NCBI RefSeq assembly: GCF_000188255.1
Contig: NZ_GL831080.1
Location: forward strand, 786,542-850,541
DNA length: 64,000 nucleotides
Direction: 5' to 3'
Source: Actinobacillus ureae ATCC 25976
Lineage (GTDB): Bacteria; Pseudomonadota; Gammaproteobacteria; Enterobacterales; Pasteurellaceae
The position numbers were made by a program, and so were the translations under genes. Under the pieces are notes generated by a model. That model was not told the DNA's origin, made no database searches, and worked only from the letters and a program-made list of their open reading frames with translations. Positions 30,670 to 40,813 of the stretch are shown piece after piece (the stretch's first letter is position 1; every line of letters starts with the position of its first letter).

Positions 30670-31470
30670 ATGCAAATAAAACAACTTACTCCCGTACCAC
30701 AACCGAAAAAAAAAGGACTACCTCTTGTAGAACTTCAACAAATTGAAGTGAGTTTCGGAGATCAAAAAGCTTTGCAAAATATCAATTTAACGGTATATGC
30801 GAATTCTATTACAACGATTGTCGGCCCTAACGGCGGCGGAAAATCGACGTTACTTAAAGTATTACTTAAATTACTTGCTCCGACTAAGGGTAAAGTAATT
30901 CATCAAAAAGACCTTAAAATCGGTTACGTGCCGCAAAAACTGCATTTGGATCACTCTATGCCGATCACAGTGCAAAAATTTCTCTCATTAAAACCGCACT
31001 GTAGCGCACAAGCGATTCAAGAAGCTCTTGCACTCTTTTCTATTACGCATTTAGCAGAAAATAGTATGCAGAAATTATCCGGCGGTGAATTGCAGCGCGT
31101 TTTACTTGCTCGAGCTATTTTAGATCGCCCGCAATTATTAGTTTTAGACGAACCGATGCAAGGGGTGGATATTACAGGGCAAACCGAACTCTATCAACTA
31201 TTAAATAATACTCGTTCGTGGTTAAATTGCGCAATTTTGATGGTTTCGCACGATTTAAACATCGTAATGGCAAATACTGATGAAGTTTTATGCGTGAATA
31301 AGCATATTTGTTGTGCCGGTACACCGGAAATGGTGACCAATGATCCGCATTTTATCCATTTCTTTGGTGACCAATTTGCCAAAAATGTTGCCTTTTATTC
31401 TCACCACCATAACCATCATCATAACTTACACGGTGATGTCTGCAGCGGACAATGTCATTGCAGTCATTAG
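30670..31470 (+). CDS. znuC: zinc ABC transporter ATP-binding protein ZnuC
   Basis: A 266-aa ATPase with Walker [10 protein letters not shown], signature LSGGELQRV and Walker B LLVLDEP. The C-terminal 25 residues are packed with His and Cys ([23 protein letters not shown]) and may bind zinc as a sensor. znuC energises ZnuA/ZnuB import, but no znuB follows it here; a terminator and sucA do. No clear Shine-Dalgarno or Zur box is visible. Divergent from mepM. Confidence 0.94.
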   Translation: MQIKQLTPVPQPKKKGLPLVELQQIEVSFGDQKALQNINLTVYANSITTIVGPNGGGKSTLLKVLLKLLAPTKGKVIHQKDLKIGYVPQKLHLDHSMPITVQKFLSLKPHCSAQAIQEALALFSITHLAENSMQKLSGGELQRVLLARAILDRPQLLVLDEPMQGVDITGQTELYQLLNNTRSWLNCAILMVSHDLNIVMANTDEVLCVNKHICCAGTPEMVTNDPHFIHFFGDQFAKNVAFYSHHHNHHHNLHGDVCSGQCHCSH

Positions 31471-31478
31471 TGTTAAAT

Positions 31479-31540
31479 ATAAGCGGTCTTCTTTAGCATT
31501 TCTTTTGCAAATTTTTCGCCAAAAAAGACCGCTTATTTGT
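31479..31540 (+). terminator. znuC terminator (inverted USS pair)
   Basis: ATAAGCGGTCTT (31479-31490) and AAGACCGCTTAT (31525-31536) form a 12-bp stem just after znuC. Confidence 0.65.
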
Positions 31541-31719
31541 TACCAATCTGTTAAAAATCTGACTTAGCTTACATTCTTCACTTAAATCTTCAGGCATAAT
31601 AGCATCATTGATTTATAAATCGCCTAATAGCATGGTGTTTTAATCCATTTTATTTATATTAGCGTATATAATACTCGTCATAACTCAATAAACACACAAA
31701 TATACAAGGTTAGGTCTGT

Positions 31720-34530
31720 ATGCAACATAAAAATTTTGAAGACTGGTTAGTTTCCTCACCTTTCGGTGGTTCTAACCAAGCTTATGTTGAAGAAATCTAC
31801 GAACAATATCTTGAAGACCCGACTAGCGTTGATGCTAGCTGGTGTACCATCTTTGATACCCTTCCGAAAATGCAAGTCGTAGAACAACCCCATTCGCAAG
31901 TGCGTGACTATTTCCGTAAACTCGCCCGTGAAAATGTCCTAGAATCCGTTACGGTTATCGATCCGGAAGCCAGCGCCAAACAAGTTCGTTTATTACAATG
32001 GATTAACGCTCACCGTTTCCGTGGTTATCTTGAAGCAAAACTCGACCCTCTTGGTTATTATCGTTGGAAAACCTCTCAAGTACCTGAATTAGATTACCGC
32101 CATCACGGTTTTACCGATGCGGATCTAAATGAAACCGTTACGATTGGTAAATATGTTTATGGCAAAGAAACAATGAAATTCAGTGATCTTGCCGATGCAT
32201 TAAAACAAACCTATTTGGGTACGATAGGTTTAGAATTTATGCACGTGCAAGATATGGAACAACGTAACTGGCTACAAGCAAAAATTGAAAGCACCTTAAA
32301 TAAACCGTTGTTCTCTCACGAAGAAAAAGTCAATTTACTTACCGAATTAACCGCTGCTGACGGTCTTGAACGTTATCTCGGCGCAAAATTCCCCGGTGCA
32401 AAACGTTTCTCACTCGAAGGTAGCGATGCATTTATTCCAATGATGAAAGAAATCATTCGTCATGCTGGTCGCCAAGGTATGAAAGACGTGGTGATGGGGA
32501 TGGCGCACCGAGGCCGTTTAAATATGTTGGTAAACGTGTTGGGTAAAAAACCGGCGGAATTATTTGATGAATTTGCAGGCAAACACGCCGATGATAACCG
32601 TACTGGTGACGTGAAATATCACCAAGGTTTCTCATCTGATTTTGATGTGGACGGCGAACGTGTGCATTTAACCCTTGCATTTAACCCATCGCATTTAGAA
32701 ATCGTAAGTCCGGTGGTTATCGGTTCGGTACGTGCGCGTCAAGAACGTATACGTGACACTGAGCATAATAAAGTCTTAGCCGTTACCGTACATGGCGATT
32801 CGGCTGTTGCCGGTCAAGGCGTAGTACAAGAAACCTTAAATATGTCTAATGCTCGAGGTTATAAAGTTGGCGGTACGATTCGAATTGTGATCAATAACCA
32901 AATCGGTTTTACCACCTCTAACCCGAACGACACTCGTTCAACCGAATTCTGTACTGATATTGCCAAAATGATTCAGGCACCGATTATTCACGTTAATGGT
33001 GATGATCCTGAAGCAGTCGCATTTGCTGCCCGTATGGCAGTCGAATATCGTGCCTTATTCAAACGCGATATTTTTATCGATCTGATTTCTTACCGTCGTC
33101 ATGGTCATAATGAAGCGGACGAGCCTTTAGCTACACAACCAACGATGTATAGCATCATTAAAAAACACCCGACACCGCGTAAAGTCTATGCAGATCGTTT
33201 AGTTGCAGAAGGCGTATTAAACCAAGATCAAGCCACTGAAATAATGAATAACTATCGTGATGCGTTGGATAACGGTGATCGCGTTGTACCGGAATGGCGT
33301 GAAATGGATATGGCGGCGGTTGATTGGTTGCAATACCTCCATTATGACTGGACAGCACCGTATGAAAGCAAATTTCCATTAGACCGTTTCCAAACTTTAG
33401 CAAAACGTGTATGTGAATACCCTGAAAGTTTACGCCCACACTCTCGTGTCGAAAAAATCTATAACGACCGTAAAGAGATGTACGATGGCAAGAAATTATT
33501 AGATTGGGGTATGGCAGAAACGATGGCATACGCAACCCTATTAGATGAAGGTACGCACGTGCGTTTATCAGGCGAAGATGCCGGTCGTGGTACATTCTTC
33601 CACCGCCATGCGGTTGTACATAACCAAAATGACGGTACAGGTTATGTACCGCTTGCTCATTTACACGCAAATCAAGGGCGTTTTGAAGTGTGGGATTCGG
33701 TACTTTCCGAAGAAGCGGTATTAGCCTTTGAATATGGATATGCGACAACCGACCCGAAAACATTAACCATTTGGGAAGCGCAATTCGGTGACTTTGCCAA
33801 TGGCGCACAAATTGTGATCGACCAATTTATCAGTTCCGGCGAGCAAAAATGGGGCAGAATGTGCGGCTTAGTGATGTTGCTTCCACACGGTTATGAAGGT
33901 CAAGGACCAGAACACTCATCAGCCCGTGTAGAACGCTACTTACAGCTTTGCGCACAACAAAATATGCAGGTTTGCGTACCAAGTACACCGGCACAGGTTT
34001 ACCATATGCTCCGCCGCCAAGCGATTCGCAAAATGCGTCGTCCATTAGTTGCGATTTCACCTAAATCGTTATTACGCCACCCATTAGCGGTTTCTTCCTT
34101 AGCAGAATTGGTTGATGGCGAATTCCAAACGGTGATCGGCGAAATTGACAGTAATATCAAGGCGAAAAAAGTGAAACGTGTTGTGATGTGTTCAGGTAAG
34201 GTTTATTACGATTTACTCGAACAACGCCGCCAAAACGAACAAACTGATGTAGCGATTGTTCGTATCGAACAACTTTATCCATTCCCATATGAGGATATGA
34301 AAAAAGTATTAGAACCTTACGCACATGTAAAAGACTTTGTTTGGTGTCAAGAAGAGCCACTTAATCAAGGCACATGGTATTGCAGTAAACATAATTTTGA
34401 AGCATCAATCCCAGAAAAAGCGAAATTAACTTATGCAGGTCGTCCAGCATCCGCATCACCGGCTGTAGGCTATACTTCATTGCATACTCAGCAACAAAAA
34501 CAATTAGTGGCGGATGCTTTAACGATTTAA
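31720..34530 (+). CDS. sucA: 2-oxoglutarate dehydrogenase E1
   Basis: This 936-aa TPP enzyme decarboxylates 2-oxoglutarate and loads succinyl onto SucB. The N-terminal region NFEDWLVSSPFGGSNQAYVEEIYEQY is the E2-binding segment. Conserved blocks are GMAHRGRLNML, HGDSAVAGQGVVQE, RHGHNEADEP and LPHGYEGQGPEHSS. Length fits E. coli (933). It starts a sucA-sucB unit and lacks the sdh genes that precede it in E. coli. Confidence 0.98.
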   Translation: MQHKNFEDWLVSSPFGGSNQAYVEEIYEQYLEDPTSVDASWCTIFDTLPKMQVVEQPHSQVRDYFRKLARENVLESVTVIDPEASAKQVRLLQWINAHRFRGYLEAKLDPLGYYRWKTSQVPELDYRHHGFTDADLNETVTIGKYVYGKETMKFSDLADALKQTYLGTIGLEFMHVQDMEQRNWLQAKIESTLNKPLFSHEEKVNLLTELTAADGLERYLGAKFPGAKRFSLEGSDAFIPMMKEIIRHAGRQGMKDVVMGMAHRGRLNMLVNVLGKKPAELFDEFAGKHADDNRTGDVKYHQGFSSDFDVDGERVHLTLAFNPSHLEIVSPVVIGSVRARQERIRDTEHNKVLAVTVHGDSAVAGQGVVQETLNMSNARGYKVGGTIRIVINNQIGFTTSNPNDTRSTEFCTDIAKMIQAPIIHVNGDDPEAVAFAARMAVEYRALFKRDIFIDLISYRRHGHNEADEPLATQPTMYSIIKKHPTPRKVYADRLVAEGVLNQDQATEIMNNYRDALDNGDRVVPEWREMDMAAVDWLQYLHYDWTAPYESKFPLDRFQTLAKRVCEYPESLRPHSRVEKIYNDRKEMYDGKKLLDWGMAETMAYATLLDEGTHVRLSGEDAGRGTFFHRHAVVHNQNDGTGYVPLAHLHANQGRFEVWDSVLSEEAVLAFEYGYATTDPKTLTIWEAQFGDFANGAQIVIDQFISSGEQKWGRMCGLVMLLPHGYEGQGPEHSSARVERYLQLCAQQNMQVCVPSTPAQVYHMLRRQAIRKMRRPLVAISPKSLLRHPLAVSSLAELVDGEFQTVIGEIDSNIKAKKVKRVVMCSGKVYYDLLEQRRQNEQTDVAIVRIEQLYPFPYEDMKKVLEPYAHVKDFVWCQEEPLNQGTWYCSKHNFEASIPEKAKLTYAGRPASASPAVGYTSLHTQQQKQLVADALTI

Positions 34531-34535
34531 CAAAT

Positions 34536-34590
34536 AAGCGGTCAATTTCCAGCAAAACTTTGCAAAAAAATCATCAAATTTGACCGCTTG
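34536..34590 (+). repeat. inverted USS pair between sucA and sucB
   Basis: AAGCGGTCAA and TTGACCGCTT form a 10-bp inverted repeat inside the operon. Partial attenuation is possible. Confidence 0.5.
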
Positions 34591-34645
34591 CAAAATTATC
34601 GGCACAGCTAAAACACTGTGTTAACGAATATAAAGGAACATAACT

Positions 34646-35875
34646 ATGACTATTGAAATTTTAACGCCGGACTTACCCGAATCTGTTGCAGATGCGACTG
34701 TTGCTACTTGGCATAAGAATGTGGGTGATGCAATTAAACGTGATGAAGTAATCGTTGAAATTGAAACGGATAAAGTCGTATTAGAAGTACCAGCGCCGCA
34801 TGACGGTATTTTAGCGGAGATCAGCCAAGTTCAAGGCGCTACTGTTATTTCCAAACAATTACTCGGCAAAATCTCAACCGTCCAAGCAGGCGATTTCACC
34901 CAAGAAACGATTAAACCGACGAATGAAGCGACTCCGGCGGATCGTAAGTCTGCAGCTATTGAACATGACCATTCCGATGCGGATTCTCAAGGTCCTGCGA
35001 TTCGCCGTTTATTAGCAGAACATAATATTGAAGCGCATCTTATCAAAGGTACCGGTGTAGGCGGTCGAATTACCCGTGAAGATATTGAACATCATTTAGC
35101 ACAACGTCAAACACAAGCTTCAAAACAGGCTACTGCCACAGAGCAAAGCACTGTCAGCACCGTGTCTTACTCAGCACGTAGCGAAAAACGTGTGCCAATG
35201 ACACGTTTACGTAAGCGTATCGCAGAACGCCTGTTAGAAGCGAAAAACACAACGGCAATGTTAACCACATTCAATGAAGTAGATATGCAGCCGATTATGA
35301 CATTACGTAAAACTTACGGTGAAAAATTTGAAAAACAACACGGTGTACGTTTAGGCTTTATGTCGTTCTATATTAAAGCGGTTGTTGAAGCATTAAAACG
35401 TTATCCGGAAATCAATGCTTCGATTGATGGCGATGACGTGGTATATCACAACTACTTCGATATTAGTATTGCGGTCTCAACCCCTCGCGGCTTAGTCACA
35501 CCGGTTATCCGTAACTGTGACAAATTATCGATGGCGGATATTGAGAAAACCATTAAAGAACTGGCTGAGAAAGGTCGTGACGGCAAATTAACCGTAGAAG
35601 ACTTAACCGGCGGTAATTTTACCATCACAAACGGTGGTGTATTCGGTTCATTAATGTCAACCCCGATCATCAATCCACCACAAAGTGCAATTTTAGGGAT
35701 GCACGCCATTAAAGATCGCCCGGTTGCCGTAAACTGCCAAGTGGTTATTCGTCCAATGATGTATCTGGCACTTTCTTATGACCATCGTTTAATTGATGGA
35801 CGTGAATCTGTTGGTTTCTTAGTTGCTGTAAAAGATTTATTAGAAGATCCGACACGTTTATTACTTGAAATTTAA
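34646..35875 (+). CDS. sucB: 2-oxoglutarate dehydrogenase E2, dihydrolipoyl succinyltransferase
   Basis: A 409-aa subunit with one lipoyl domain ([12 protein letters not shown], lysine near 43), a peripheral subunit-binding domain ([20 protein letters not shown], residues ~115-150) and a catalytic domain ending in [18 protein letters not shown] precedes the ATG. The E3 partner is probably LpdA from the aceEF operon. A strong terminator closes the sucAB unit. Confidence 0.98.
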   Translation: MTIEILTPDLPESVADATVATWHKNVGDAIKRDEVIVEIETDKVVLEVPAPHDGILAEISQVQGATVISKQLLGKISTVQAGDFTQETIKPTNEATPADRKSAAIEHDHSDADSQGPAIRRLLAEHNIEAHLIKGTGVGGRITREDIEHHLAQRQTQASKQATATEQSTVSTVSYSARSEKRVPMTRLRKRIAERLLEAKNTTAMLTTFNEVDMQPIMTLRKTYGEKFEKQHGVRLGFMSFYIKAVVEALKRYPEINASIDGDDVVYHNYFDISIAVSTPRGLVTPVIRNCDKLSMADIEKTIKELAEKGRDGKLTVEDLTGGNFTITNGGVFGSLMSTPIINPPQSAILGMHAIKDRPVAVNCQVVIRPMMYLALSYDHRLIDGRESVGFLVAVKDLLEDPTRLLLEI

Positions 35876-35897
35876 CAGCTAATCAGCTTAGTTAAGT

Positions 35898-35932
35898 AAA
35901 CCGCTTACAGCATCCTGTAAGCGGTTTTTTTT
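35898..35932 (+). terminator. sucB terminator (inverted USS pair)
   Basis: AAACCGCTTACAG, loop CATC and CTGTAAGCGGTTT form a 13-bp stem followed by eight T. Confidence 0.92.
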
Positions 35933-36010
35933 AATAAAGTTCACACACACTTTGTAAATTAATCAATTTTATTGTATTATAACGTTATTGTTGAGCAAAT
36001 TTAGAGAAAT

Positions 36011-36874
36011 ATGACTGATTACAATTACCCGAGTGCATACAAAATATATCCTGATACTCCTCAAAAATCTTATCGTCTTAAACGTTTACGCTTCTGGTTA
36101 CGTTCTCGTTTACATCAAAAACAAATTAATTTATTCACTCAATTTATAAATCAGAATCCGGCACTTATTCCTCTGTTGAATCAAAGACCTAATTATAGTT
36201 ATCCTCTTGTGCATCGTTTTTTGGATAAGCGTTTTAGTGCAACACAACGTTTTCAAGCAATTTGTGATAACTTAACCTTTCTCCCGAAAGCATTAGCTCA
36301 ATACCAATTACCTCCACTATGGGAAAAGTCAATAAGCTTTGGCGAAATCATCTCGGATTTTGAGCTTCGTTTGAATATCAATGAACATCAACCTATGGAA
36401 GGTTTTTGGGCATTGGAGTTATATCAAAAAAGTTCACAACAGCTTGTATATCTATTAACTTTTGGGCTAGTTGAAAATGCACTACTTATCGGTGTGATTC
36501 AAGGCTCTAACCAGGTCAATGCCAAAGAGTTAATGAAACAATTAACTAAGCAATGTTATGGCCTACGCCCTGCTCATTTAATGGTAGAAAGTATGAAGTT
36601 GCTTGCTTCCGTGCTTGGCTATAAGCAGCTACTTGGTATTCCTCATAAATATCAAAATAAATCTCGATTTATCCAAAGCAAACGTTATGTTGTTGATTAT
36701 GATGCTATTTTTAGTGAAAGCGGTGGAATCCTAAAAGATTATTGGCAAATGTCTGTGGCGAGCGATAAATCGCTTGAACGCATCCCAAGCAAAAAACGTT
36801 CGATGTATCGTAAACGCTTTGCACTACTTGAACAAATAGAAGGCAATATCCGCATGGCATTTGGAACTGCCTAA
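36011..36874 (+). CDS. VirK/YbjX (DUF535) family protein
   Basis: A 287-aa protein beginning TDYNYPSAYKIYPD with the family pattern RLRFWLRSRLHQKQ and a C-terminal MSVASDKSLERIPSKKRSMYRKRF. Relatives are Shigella VirK and E. coli YbjX, linked to virulence, membrane repair or antimicrobial-peptide resistance in enterobacteria. No catalytic motif can be named. It is an independent unit inserted between sucAB and sucCD, flanked by a terminator on each side. Confidence 0.85.
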   Translation: MTDYNYPSAYKIYPDTPQKSYRLKRLRFWLRSRLHQKQINLFTQFINQNPALIPLLNQRPNYSYPLVHRFLDKRFSATQRFQAICDNLTFLPKALAQYQLPPLWEKSISFGEIISDFELRLNINEHQPMEGFWALELYQKSSQQLVYLLTFGLVENALLIGVIQGSNQVNAKELMKQLTKQCYGLRPAHLMVESMKLLASVLGYKQLLGIPHKYQNKSRFIQSKRYVVDYDAIFSESGGILKDYWQMSVASDKSLERIPSKKRSMYRKRFALLEQIEGNIRMAFGTA

Positions 36875-36899
36875 TACTTATCTGCTTCGGCTCACTATT

Positions 36900-36940
36900 T
36901 TTTAACCGCTTATAAGCTAAATATAAGCGGTTAAATTTTC
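36900..36940 (+). terminator. terminator of the virK-like gene (inverted USS pair)
   Basis: TTTAACCGCTTATA (36901-36914) and TATAAGCGGTTAAA (36922-36935) form a perfect 14-bp stem followed by TTTTC. Confidence 0.75.
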
Positions 36941-37046
36941 ATATCTTTTTGCATTTTTCCTGCTATCTTCAATTTGCTTTTTTAACTAAGATCCATTAAA
37001 TTTCTGAAAGAATTTCTAACAAAAATGATTCTATACAGGAAATTAT

Positions 37047-38213
37047 ATGAACCTACATGAATATCAAGCAAAGCAAATTTTTTCACAATATCAACTCCCG
37101 GTGAGCCACGGTATTGCCTGTACAAATACGCATGAGGCGCTTGCCGCCATTCAACAATTAAACGGAGATATTTGGGCGGCTAAATGTCAAGTCCATGCAG
37201 GAGGAAGAGGCAAAGCCGGTGGGGTTAAATTAGTCCGTAATGACGCAGACGTTCGTGAGTTCTGCGATAAATGGTTTGGGCAGCATTTAGTCACATTCCA
37301 AACCGATGCTCATGGACAACCGGTAAATACGATTTATATTGAAGAAACTTGCCAAATCGAACGTGAATTATACTTAGGTGCAGTAGCTGATCGCTCATCA
37401 CAAAAAATCGTATTTATGGCATCCTGTGCCGGTGGTATGAATATTGAAGATGTCGCTCAGCAAACGCCTGAACTTATCCATAAAGTAACTATCGATCCGC
37501 TTACCGGCGCTCAAGCATTTCAAGGCCGAGAACTTGCCTTCCAATTAGGGCTTTCCGGCGATCAAATTAAACAATTCACACATATTTTTGTACAACTCGC
37601 CAATTTATTTATTGAAAAAGATCTTGCTCTAGTTGAAGTAAATCCTCTCGTGCTGACCAAACAAGGTCAATTACTCTGCTTAGATGCCAAAATGGTTGTC
37701 GATAGCAACGCACTTTATCGCCACCCTGAACTCAAAGTTCTACAAGACCCAAGCCAAGAAGATCCTCGAGAAGCTGAAGCAGCAAAATGGGATCTCAATT
37801 ATGTTGCGTTAGATGGAAATATAGGCTGCATGGTTAACGGCGCTGGCTTAGCAATGGGAACGATGGATATCGTCAAATTGCACGGTGGTCGTCCGGCAAA
37901 CTTTTTAGATGTCGGTGGTGGAGCAACCAAAGAACGTGTTGCAGAAGCTTTTAAATTAATTCTTTCCGATCGAAATGTGAAAGCAGTCTTGGTCAATATC
38001 TTCGGCGGCATTGTCAGATGTGATTTAATTGCAGAAGGTATTATTGCTGCAGTTAATGAAGTCGGAGTCAGTCTTCCGGTTGTTGTGCGTTTAGAAGGAA
38101 CAAATGCCGAATTAGGTTGTCAACTTCTCGCAAACAGCGGTTTAAGTCTCATTGCAGCCACTACATTAACTCAAGCGGCACAATTTACAGTCACAGCAGC
38201 ACAAGGGAAATAA
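37047..38213 (+). CDS. sucC: succinyl-CoA ligase (ADP-forming) beta subunit
   Basis: A 388-aa ATP-grasp subunit starting [18 protein letters not shown], with the nucleotide-binding [15 protein letters not shown] and metal-binding [26 protein letters not shown] and [11 protein letters not shown] belong to the C-terminal flavodoxin-like domain. Length is the family norm. It is followed by sucD with one base between (TAA-T-ATG). Confidence 0.98.
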   Translation: MNLHEYQAKQIFSQYQLPVSHGIACTNTHEALAAIQQLNGDIWAAKCQVHAGGRGKAGGVKLVRNDADVREFCDKWFGQHLVTFQTDAHGQPVNTIYIEETCQIERELYLGAVADRSSQKIVFMASCAGGMNIEDVAQQTPELIHKVTIDPLTGAQAFQGRELAFQLGLSGDQIKQFTHIFVQLANLFIEKDLALVEVNPLVLTKQGQLLCLDAKMVVDSNALYRHPELKVLQDPSQEDPREAEAAKWDLNYVALDGNIGCMVNGAGLAMGTMDIVKLHGGRPANFLDVGGGATKERVAEAFKLILSDRNVKAVLVNIFGGIVRCDLIAEGIIAAVNEVGVSLPVVVRLEGTNAELGCQLLANSGLSLIAATTLTQAAQFTVTAAQGK

Positions 38214-38214
38214 T

Positions 38215-39087
38215 ATGGCGATTTTAATTGATAAAAATACTAAAGTTATCTGCCAAGGTTTTACCGGTGGACAAGGTACATTCCATAGTGAGCAAGCATT
38301 GGCATACGGTACTCAACTTGTCGGCGGTATCTCGCCCAATAAAGGTGGTACAACCCATTTAGGCTTACCGGTATTTAATACCGTACGTGAAGCAGTAGAA
38401 AAAACCGGTGCAACCACAAGCGTCATTTATGTACCAGCTCCAGGCTGTAAAGATGCGATTTTAGAAGCGATTGATGCCGGCATCCAACTAATTGTCTGCA
38501 TTACCGAAGGTATTCCAACCTTGGATATGCTGATCGTTAAACAAAAATTAAAAGAAAGCGGTGTACGAATGATTGGCCCAAATTGTCCGGGTATTATCAC
38601 ACCTGATGAATGTAAAATCGGTATTATGCCTGCTCATATTCATAAAAAAGGAAAAATCGGTATTGTGTCTCGTTCCGGTACATTAACTTATGAAGCGGTG
38701 AAACAAACAACTGATGAAGGATTCGGACAGTCTACTTGTGTCGGTATCGGCGGCGATCCAATTCCCGGTTCCAGTTTTATTGATATTCTAAAACTCTTCC
38801 AATCAGACCCAGAAACTGAAGCAATCGTAATGATTGGTGAAATAGGAGGTACGGCGGAAGAAGAAGCAGCTGAATTTATCAAAATGCACGTCACCAAACC
38901 TGTTGTCAGCTATATCGCCGGTGTTACTGCACCAAAAGGGAAACGTATGGGCCATGCTGGTGCGATTATCAGTGGAGGTAAAGGTACGGCAGATGAAAAA
39001 TTTAAGGCTCTAGAACAAGCGGGTGTAAAAACGGTGCGAAGTTTAGCGGAAATTGGAGCAGCGCTTAACGAACTCCTTAATAAATAG
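38215..39087 (+). CDS. sucD: succinyl-CoA ligase (ADP-forming) alpha subunit
   Basis: A 290-aa subunit. The CoA-binding Rossmann domain starts [22 protein letters not shown]. The phosphorylated histidine is in [17 protein letters not shown] near residue 246. It works with SucC to convert succinyl-CoA to succinate with ATP formation. Length equals E. coli (289). Confidence 0.98.
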   Translation: MAILIDKNTKVICQGFTGGQGTFHSEQALAYGTQLVGGISPNKGGTTHLGLPVFNTVREAVEKTGATTSVIYVPAPGCKDAILEAIDAGIQLIVCITEGIPTLDMLIVKQKLKESGVRMIGPNCPGIITPDECKIGIMPAHIHKKGKIGIVSRSGTLTYEAVKQTTDEGFGQSTCVGIGGDPIPGSSFIDILKLFQSDPETEAIVMIGEIGGTAEEEAAEFIKMHVTKPVVSYIAGVTAPKGKRMGHAGAIISGGKGTADEKFKALEQAGVKTVRSLAEIGAALNELLNK

Positions 39088-39089
39088 TA

Positions 39090-39147
39090 ACAAGCGGTTA
39101 AATTTTACTGTTTTTTTGCAAAAAATTGCTCAATTTTAACCGCCTGC
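39090..39147 (+). terminator. sucCD terminator (inverted USS pair, one arm degenerate)
   Basis: ACAAGCGGTTAAATTTT pairs with AATTTTAACCGCCTG; the second arm carries GCCTG where the uptake signal normally has GCTTG. Confidence 0.55.
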
Positions 39148-39184
39148 TATTGCTATAATAAATAAAAAAATCAAGGAATAAATT

Positions 39185-40118
39185 ATGCCTAAACGTTCCC
39201 AAAATATTTATAATACTCTTTTCCAATTGGAAATCTTACGTCGTATTCCAAAGGGAAAAGGGCGTTACATTACTGCAAAGCAATTACACTCCCAATTAGA
39301 AGAACTCGGTTTCGATAAAGATATTCTACCGTACAGAGAACATTAAATATTTTATGTGCACATTTTGATATTGAAAAAGATGATCGTGATATTCAGCATG
39401 CTTATCGTTGGAAAGAACAAGCGAAAGGACTGGCAATTTCTACGTTAACTGCTCACGAATCTTTATTATTAATGTTGGCTGAGGAACATTTAAAGAATCT
39501 GTTGCCGGCGAATTTAATGAAATCCTTCAAACCGTTTTTTGATGAAGCACGTTATCAAAAACAATTTGGTAAAGAAACGCTTGAATATAAATGGTTGGAT
39601 AAAGTTAGCAGTGTACCGACCAGCCAGCCATTGCTTCCTGCGAAAGTTTCTCCTGATATTTTGAAGCAGTCAGTTCGGCATTATTTGAAAATAAATTATT
39701 GAATGTTGAATATCAAAATCAGCACGGTAAGAAAAATAAAGCGCAAGTGATGCCGCTTGCTTTGGTTCAACAAGGTGGTGCAATGTATTTAGTTGTGCAA
39801 TATGAGGGGTTTGAAAATTATCGTCATCTTGCCTTACATCGTATTAAAAAAGCAGCAGTTTCAACTTTCAGTTTTGAATATCCGAAAGATTTCAATCTTA
39901 AACATTATCAAGAACAAGGTAATTTCGGTTTTGGTGATGGTAGTATGGTTAAATTGACTTTCTCAATTTCTCATTCTGCCGGCTTCCACTTAACTGAAAC
40001 ACCGCTTTCAAAAGATCAGCAAATTTTAGAAGAAACCGAAGCGTTTTACCGAATCCAAGCCACTGTTCCCGACAACAGATTTTATTTTCACCACCCACAA
40101 GCTCAAGCACTACAATAG
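39185..40118 (+). pseudogene. WYL-domain transcriptional regulator, two frameshifts
   Basis: The ATG has an AAGGA site. An N-terminal helix-turn-helix (NTLFQLEILRRIPKGKGRYI) runs to a stop after DILPYREH. Shifting frame gives VQRTLNILCAHFDI and a long middle part to a second stop after HYLKINY; another shift gives ALFENKLLNVEYQNQHGKK and the WYL-type C-terminus ending at 40118. Adding one T in ATTCTACC (near 39335) and one T in ATTTTGAAG (near 39660) would restore one frame of about 310 codons. The family are ligand-sensing repressors. It is either a decayed gene or carries two homopolymer sequencing errors. Confidence 0.85.
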
Positions 40119-40174
40119 TATCACTTTCATTTTTAACGTGTTGAGAATAGTAAAAATCAAATAACGCACGCCGT

Positions 40175-40208
40175 CCCCTACTTAGTCAACTAAGTAGGGG
40201 ATTTTTTT
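40175..40208 (+). terminator. terminator after the WYL pseudogene
   Basis: CCCCTACTTAG, loop TCAA and CTAAGTAGGGG form a perfect 11-bp stem followed by ATTTTTTTG. It marks the left edge of the phage-derived stretch. Confidence 0.9.
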
Positions 40209-40352
40209 GTTTGTGCTTTTTGTGCTACGTTGTGCGTGGTGTATTGCGAAGGTTAAAAATGGTATTAAATAGAAGCTCTAGCATCTCTTTTACAGGTAGG
40301 GAATATCAGGGTAAAGGTAAGTAATAAAATCGCTTAAAACGCATTTGAGGGC

Positions 40353-40535
40353 GTTCTAGAGGGTGAGCCTAAATTTTAGGCGATTGATGATCTATTTTTG
40401 GCGTACTCCTTAGCCCACGCAAAGCGAGGGGCTTCTCAACTCTAGAGAACGGGGAAGCTGTCAAGTAGAGAAATCACGGCGGAAATGGCTTTCATTTAGT
40501 GCCTCACCCTGTAAATTGTAGGCAAGGCACTAAAT
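40353..40535 (+). ncRNA. candidate structured RNA of phage origin
   Basis: A long-range helix joins 40353-40367 (GTTC, TAGAG, GAG) with 40435-40450 (CTC, CTCTA, GAAC), 12 pairs with one bulge and one internal loop. It encloses two local hairpins: GCCTA/TAGGC at 40367-40381 and AGCCC-a-CGC-aaa-GCG with GGGCT at 40412-40433. A separate perfect 11-bp hairpin follows (ATTTAGTGCCT, 40494-40504, with 40525-40535). No reading frame explains it. The C4-type antisense RNA that controls phage antirepressors is one idea, not shown. Strand is a guess from the direction of the phage genes. Confidence 0.4.
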
Positions 40536-40681
40536 AAGTAAAATGCCCTAGAATTGACAAATCTTTTTTTTGTTGGTGATATTTTTCCGCACCTCTATTG
40601 TATGGCGAACTAGTGCTTTTTCAGTGGGGCTTTTCCAATCGGATTGTATGATTTCATTTTGCATATATAGACAACTTCTGA

Positions 40682-40762
40682 TCAAAACTCTTATATAAAA
40701 TCTGGACAGATCCAACACTGACTCGTAAGCAAAAATGGGATCGTAGCTTTGGGAAATATTAA
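40682..40762 (+). pseudogene. 3' fragment of a phage tail-region gene
   Basis: A 26-codon open stretch between two stops ends LYKIWTDPTLTRKQKWDRSF, then GKY and TAA, 12 bp before the terminator that precedes the tape-measure gene. Its composition looks like a genuine protein C-terminus, probably of the gene preceding the tape measure (for example a tail assembly chaperone). No start is left. Confidence 0.35.
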
Positions 40763-40774
40763 ATAGAGTCAACT

Positions 40775-40802
40775 AAAAGGCTAACTTCGGTTAGCCTTTT
40801 TT
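40775..40802 (+). terminator. terminator before the tape-measure gene
   Basis: AAAAGGCTAAC, UUCG tetraloop and GTTAGCCTTTT with a T-run make a textbook intrinsic terminator, ending 12 bp before the ATG of the next frame. Confidence 0.9.
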
Positions 40803-40813
40803 ATTGGGGGAAA

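Larger units (their letters stand above)
40209..40813. other. 605-bp region without intact genes, left part of a prophage remnant
   Basis: It begins with direct repeats of TTTGTGCT/TTTTGTGCT and TTGTGCG that look like att- or integrase-arm-like DNA (weak). It holds a structured-RNA candidate (40353-40535), the 3' end of a phage-like frame (40682-40762) and a terminator (40775-40802) just before the tape-measure gene. A 74-codon minus-strand frame here has no recognisable product. Uptake-signal cores are absent, unlike the flanks. Confidence 0.55.

Noticed and set aside
33158-33808. 216-codon open frame antisense to sucA
   Set aside because: It lies wholly inside the well-conserved sucA frame, has no known family pattern and no ribosome site; it is a shadow of sucA codon usage.
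40548-40772. 74-codon minus-strand frame in the phage spacer
   Set aside because: It overlaps the terminator and the better phage-like plus-strand fragment and resembles no family I recognise.
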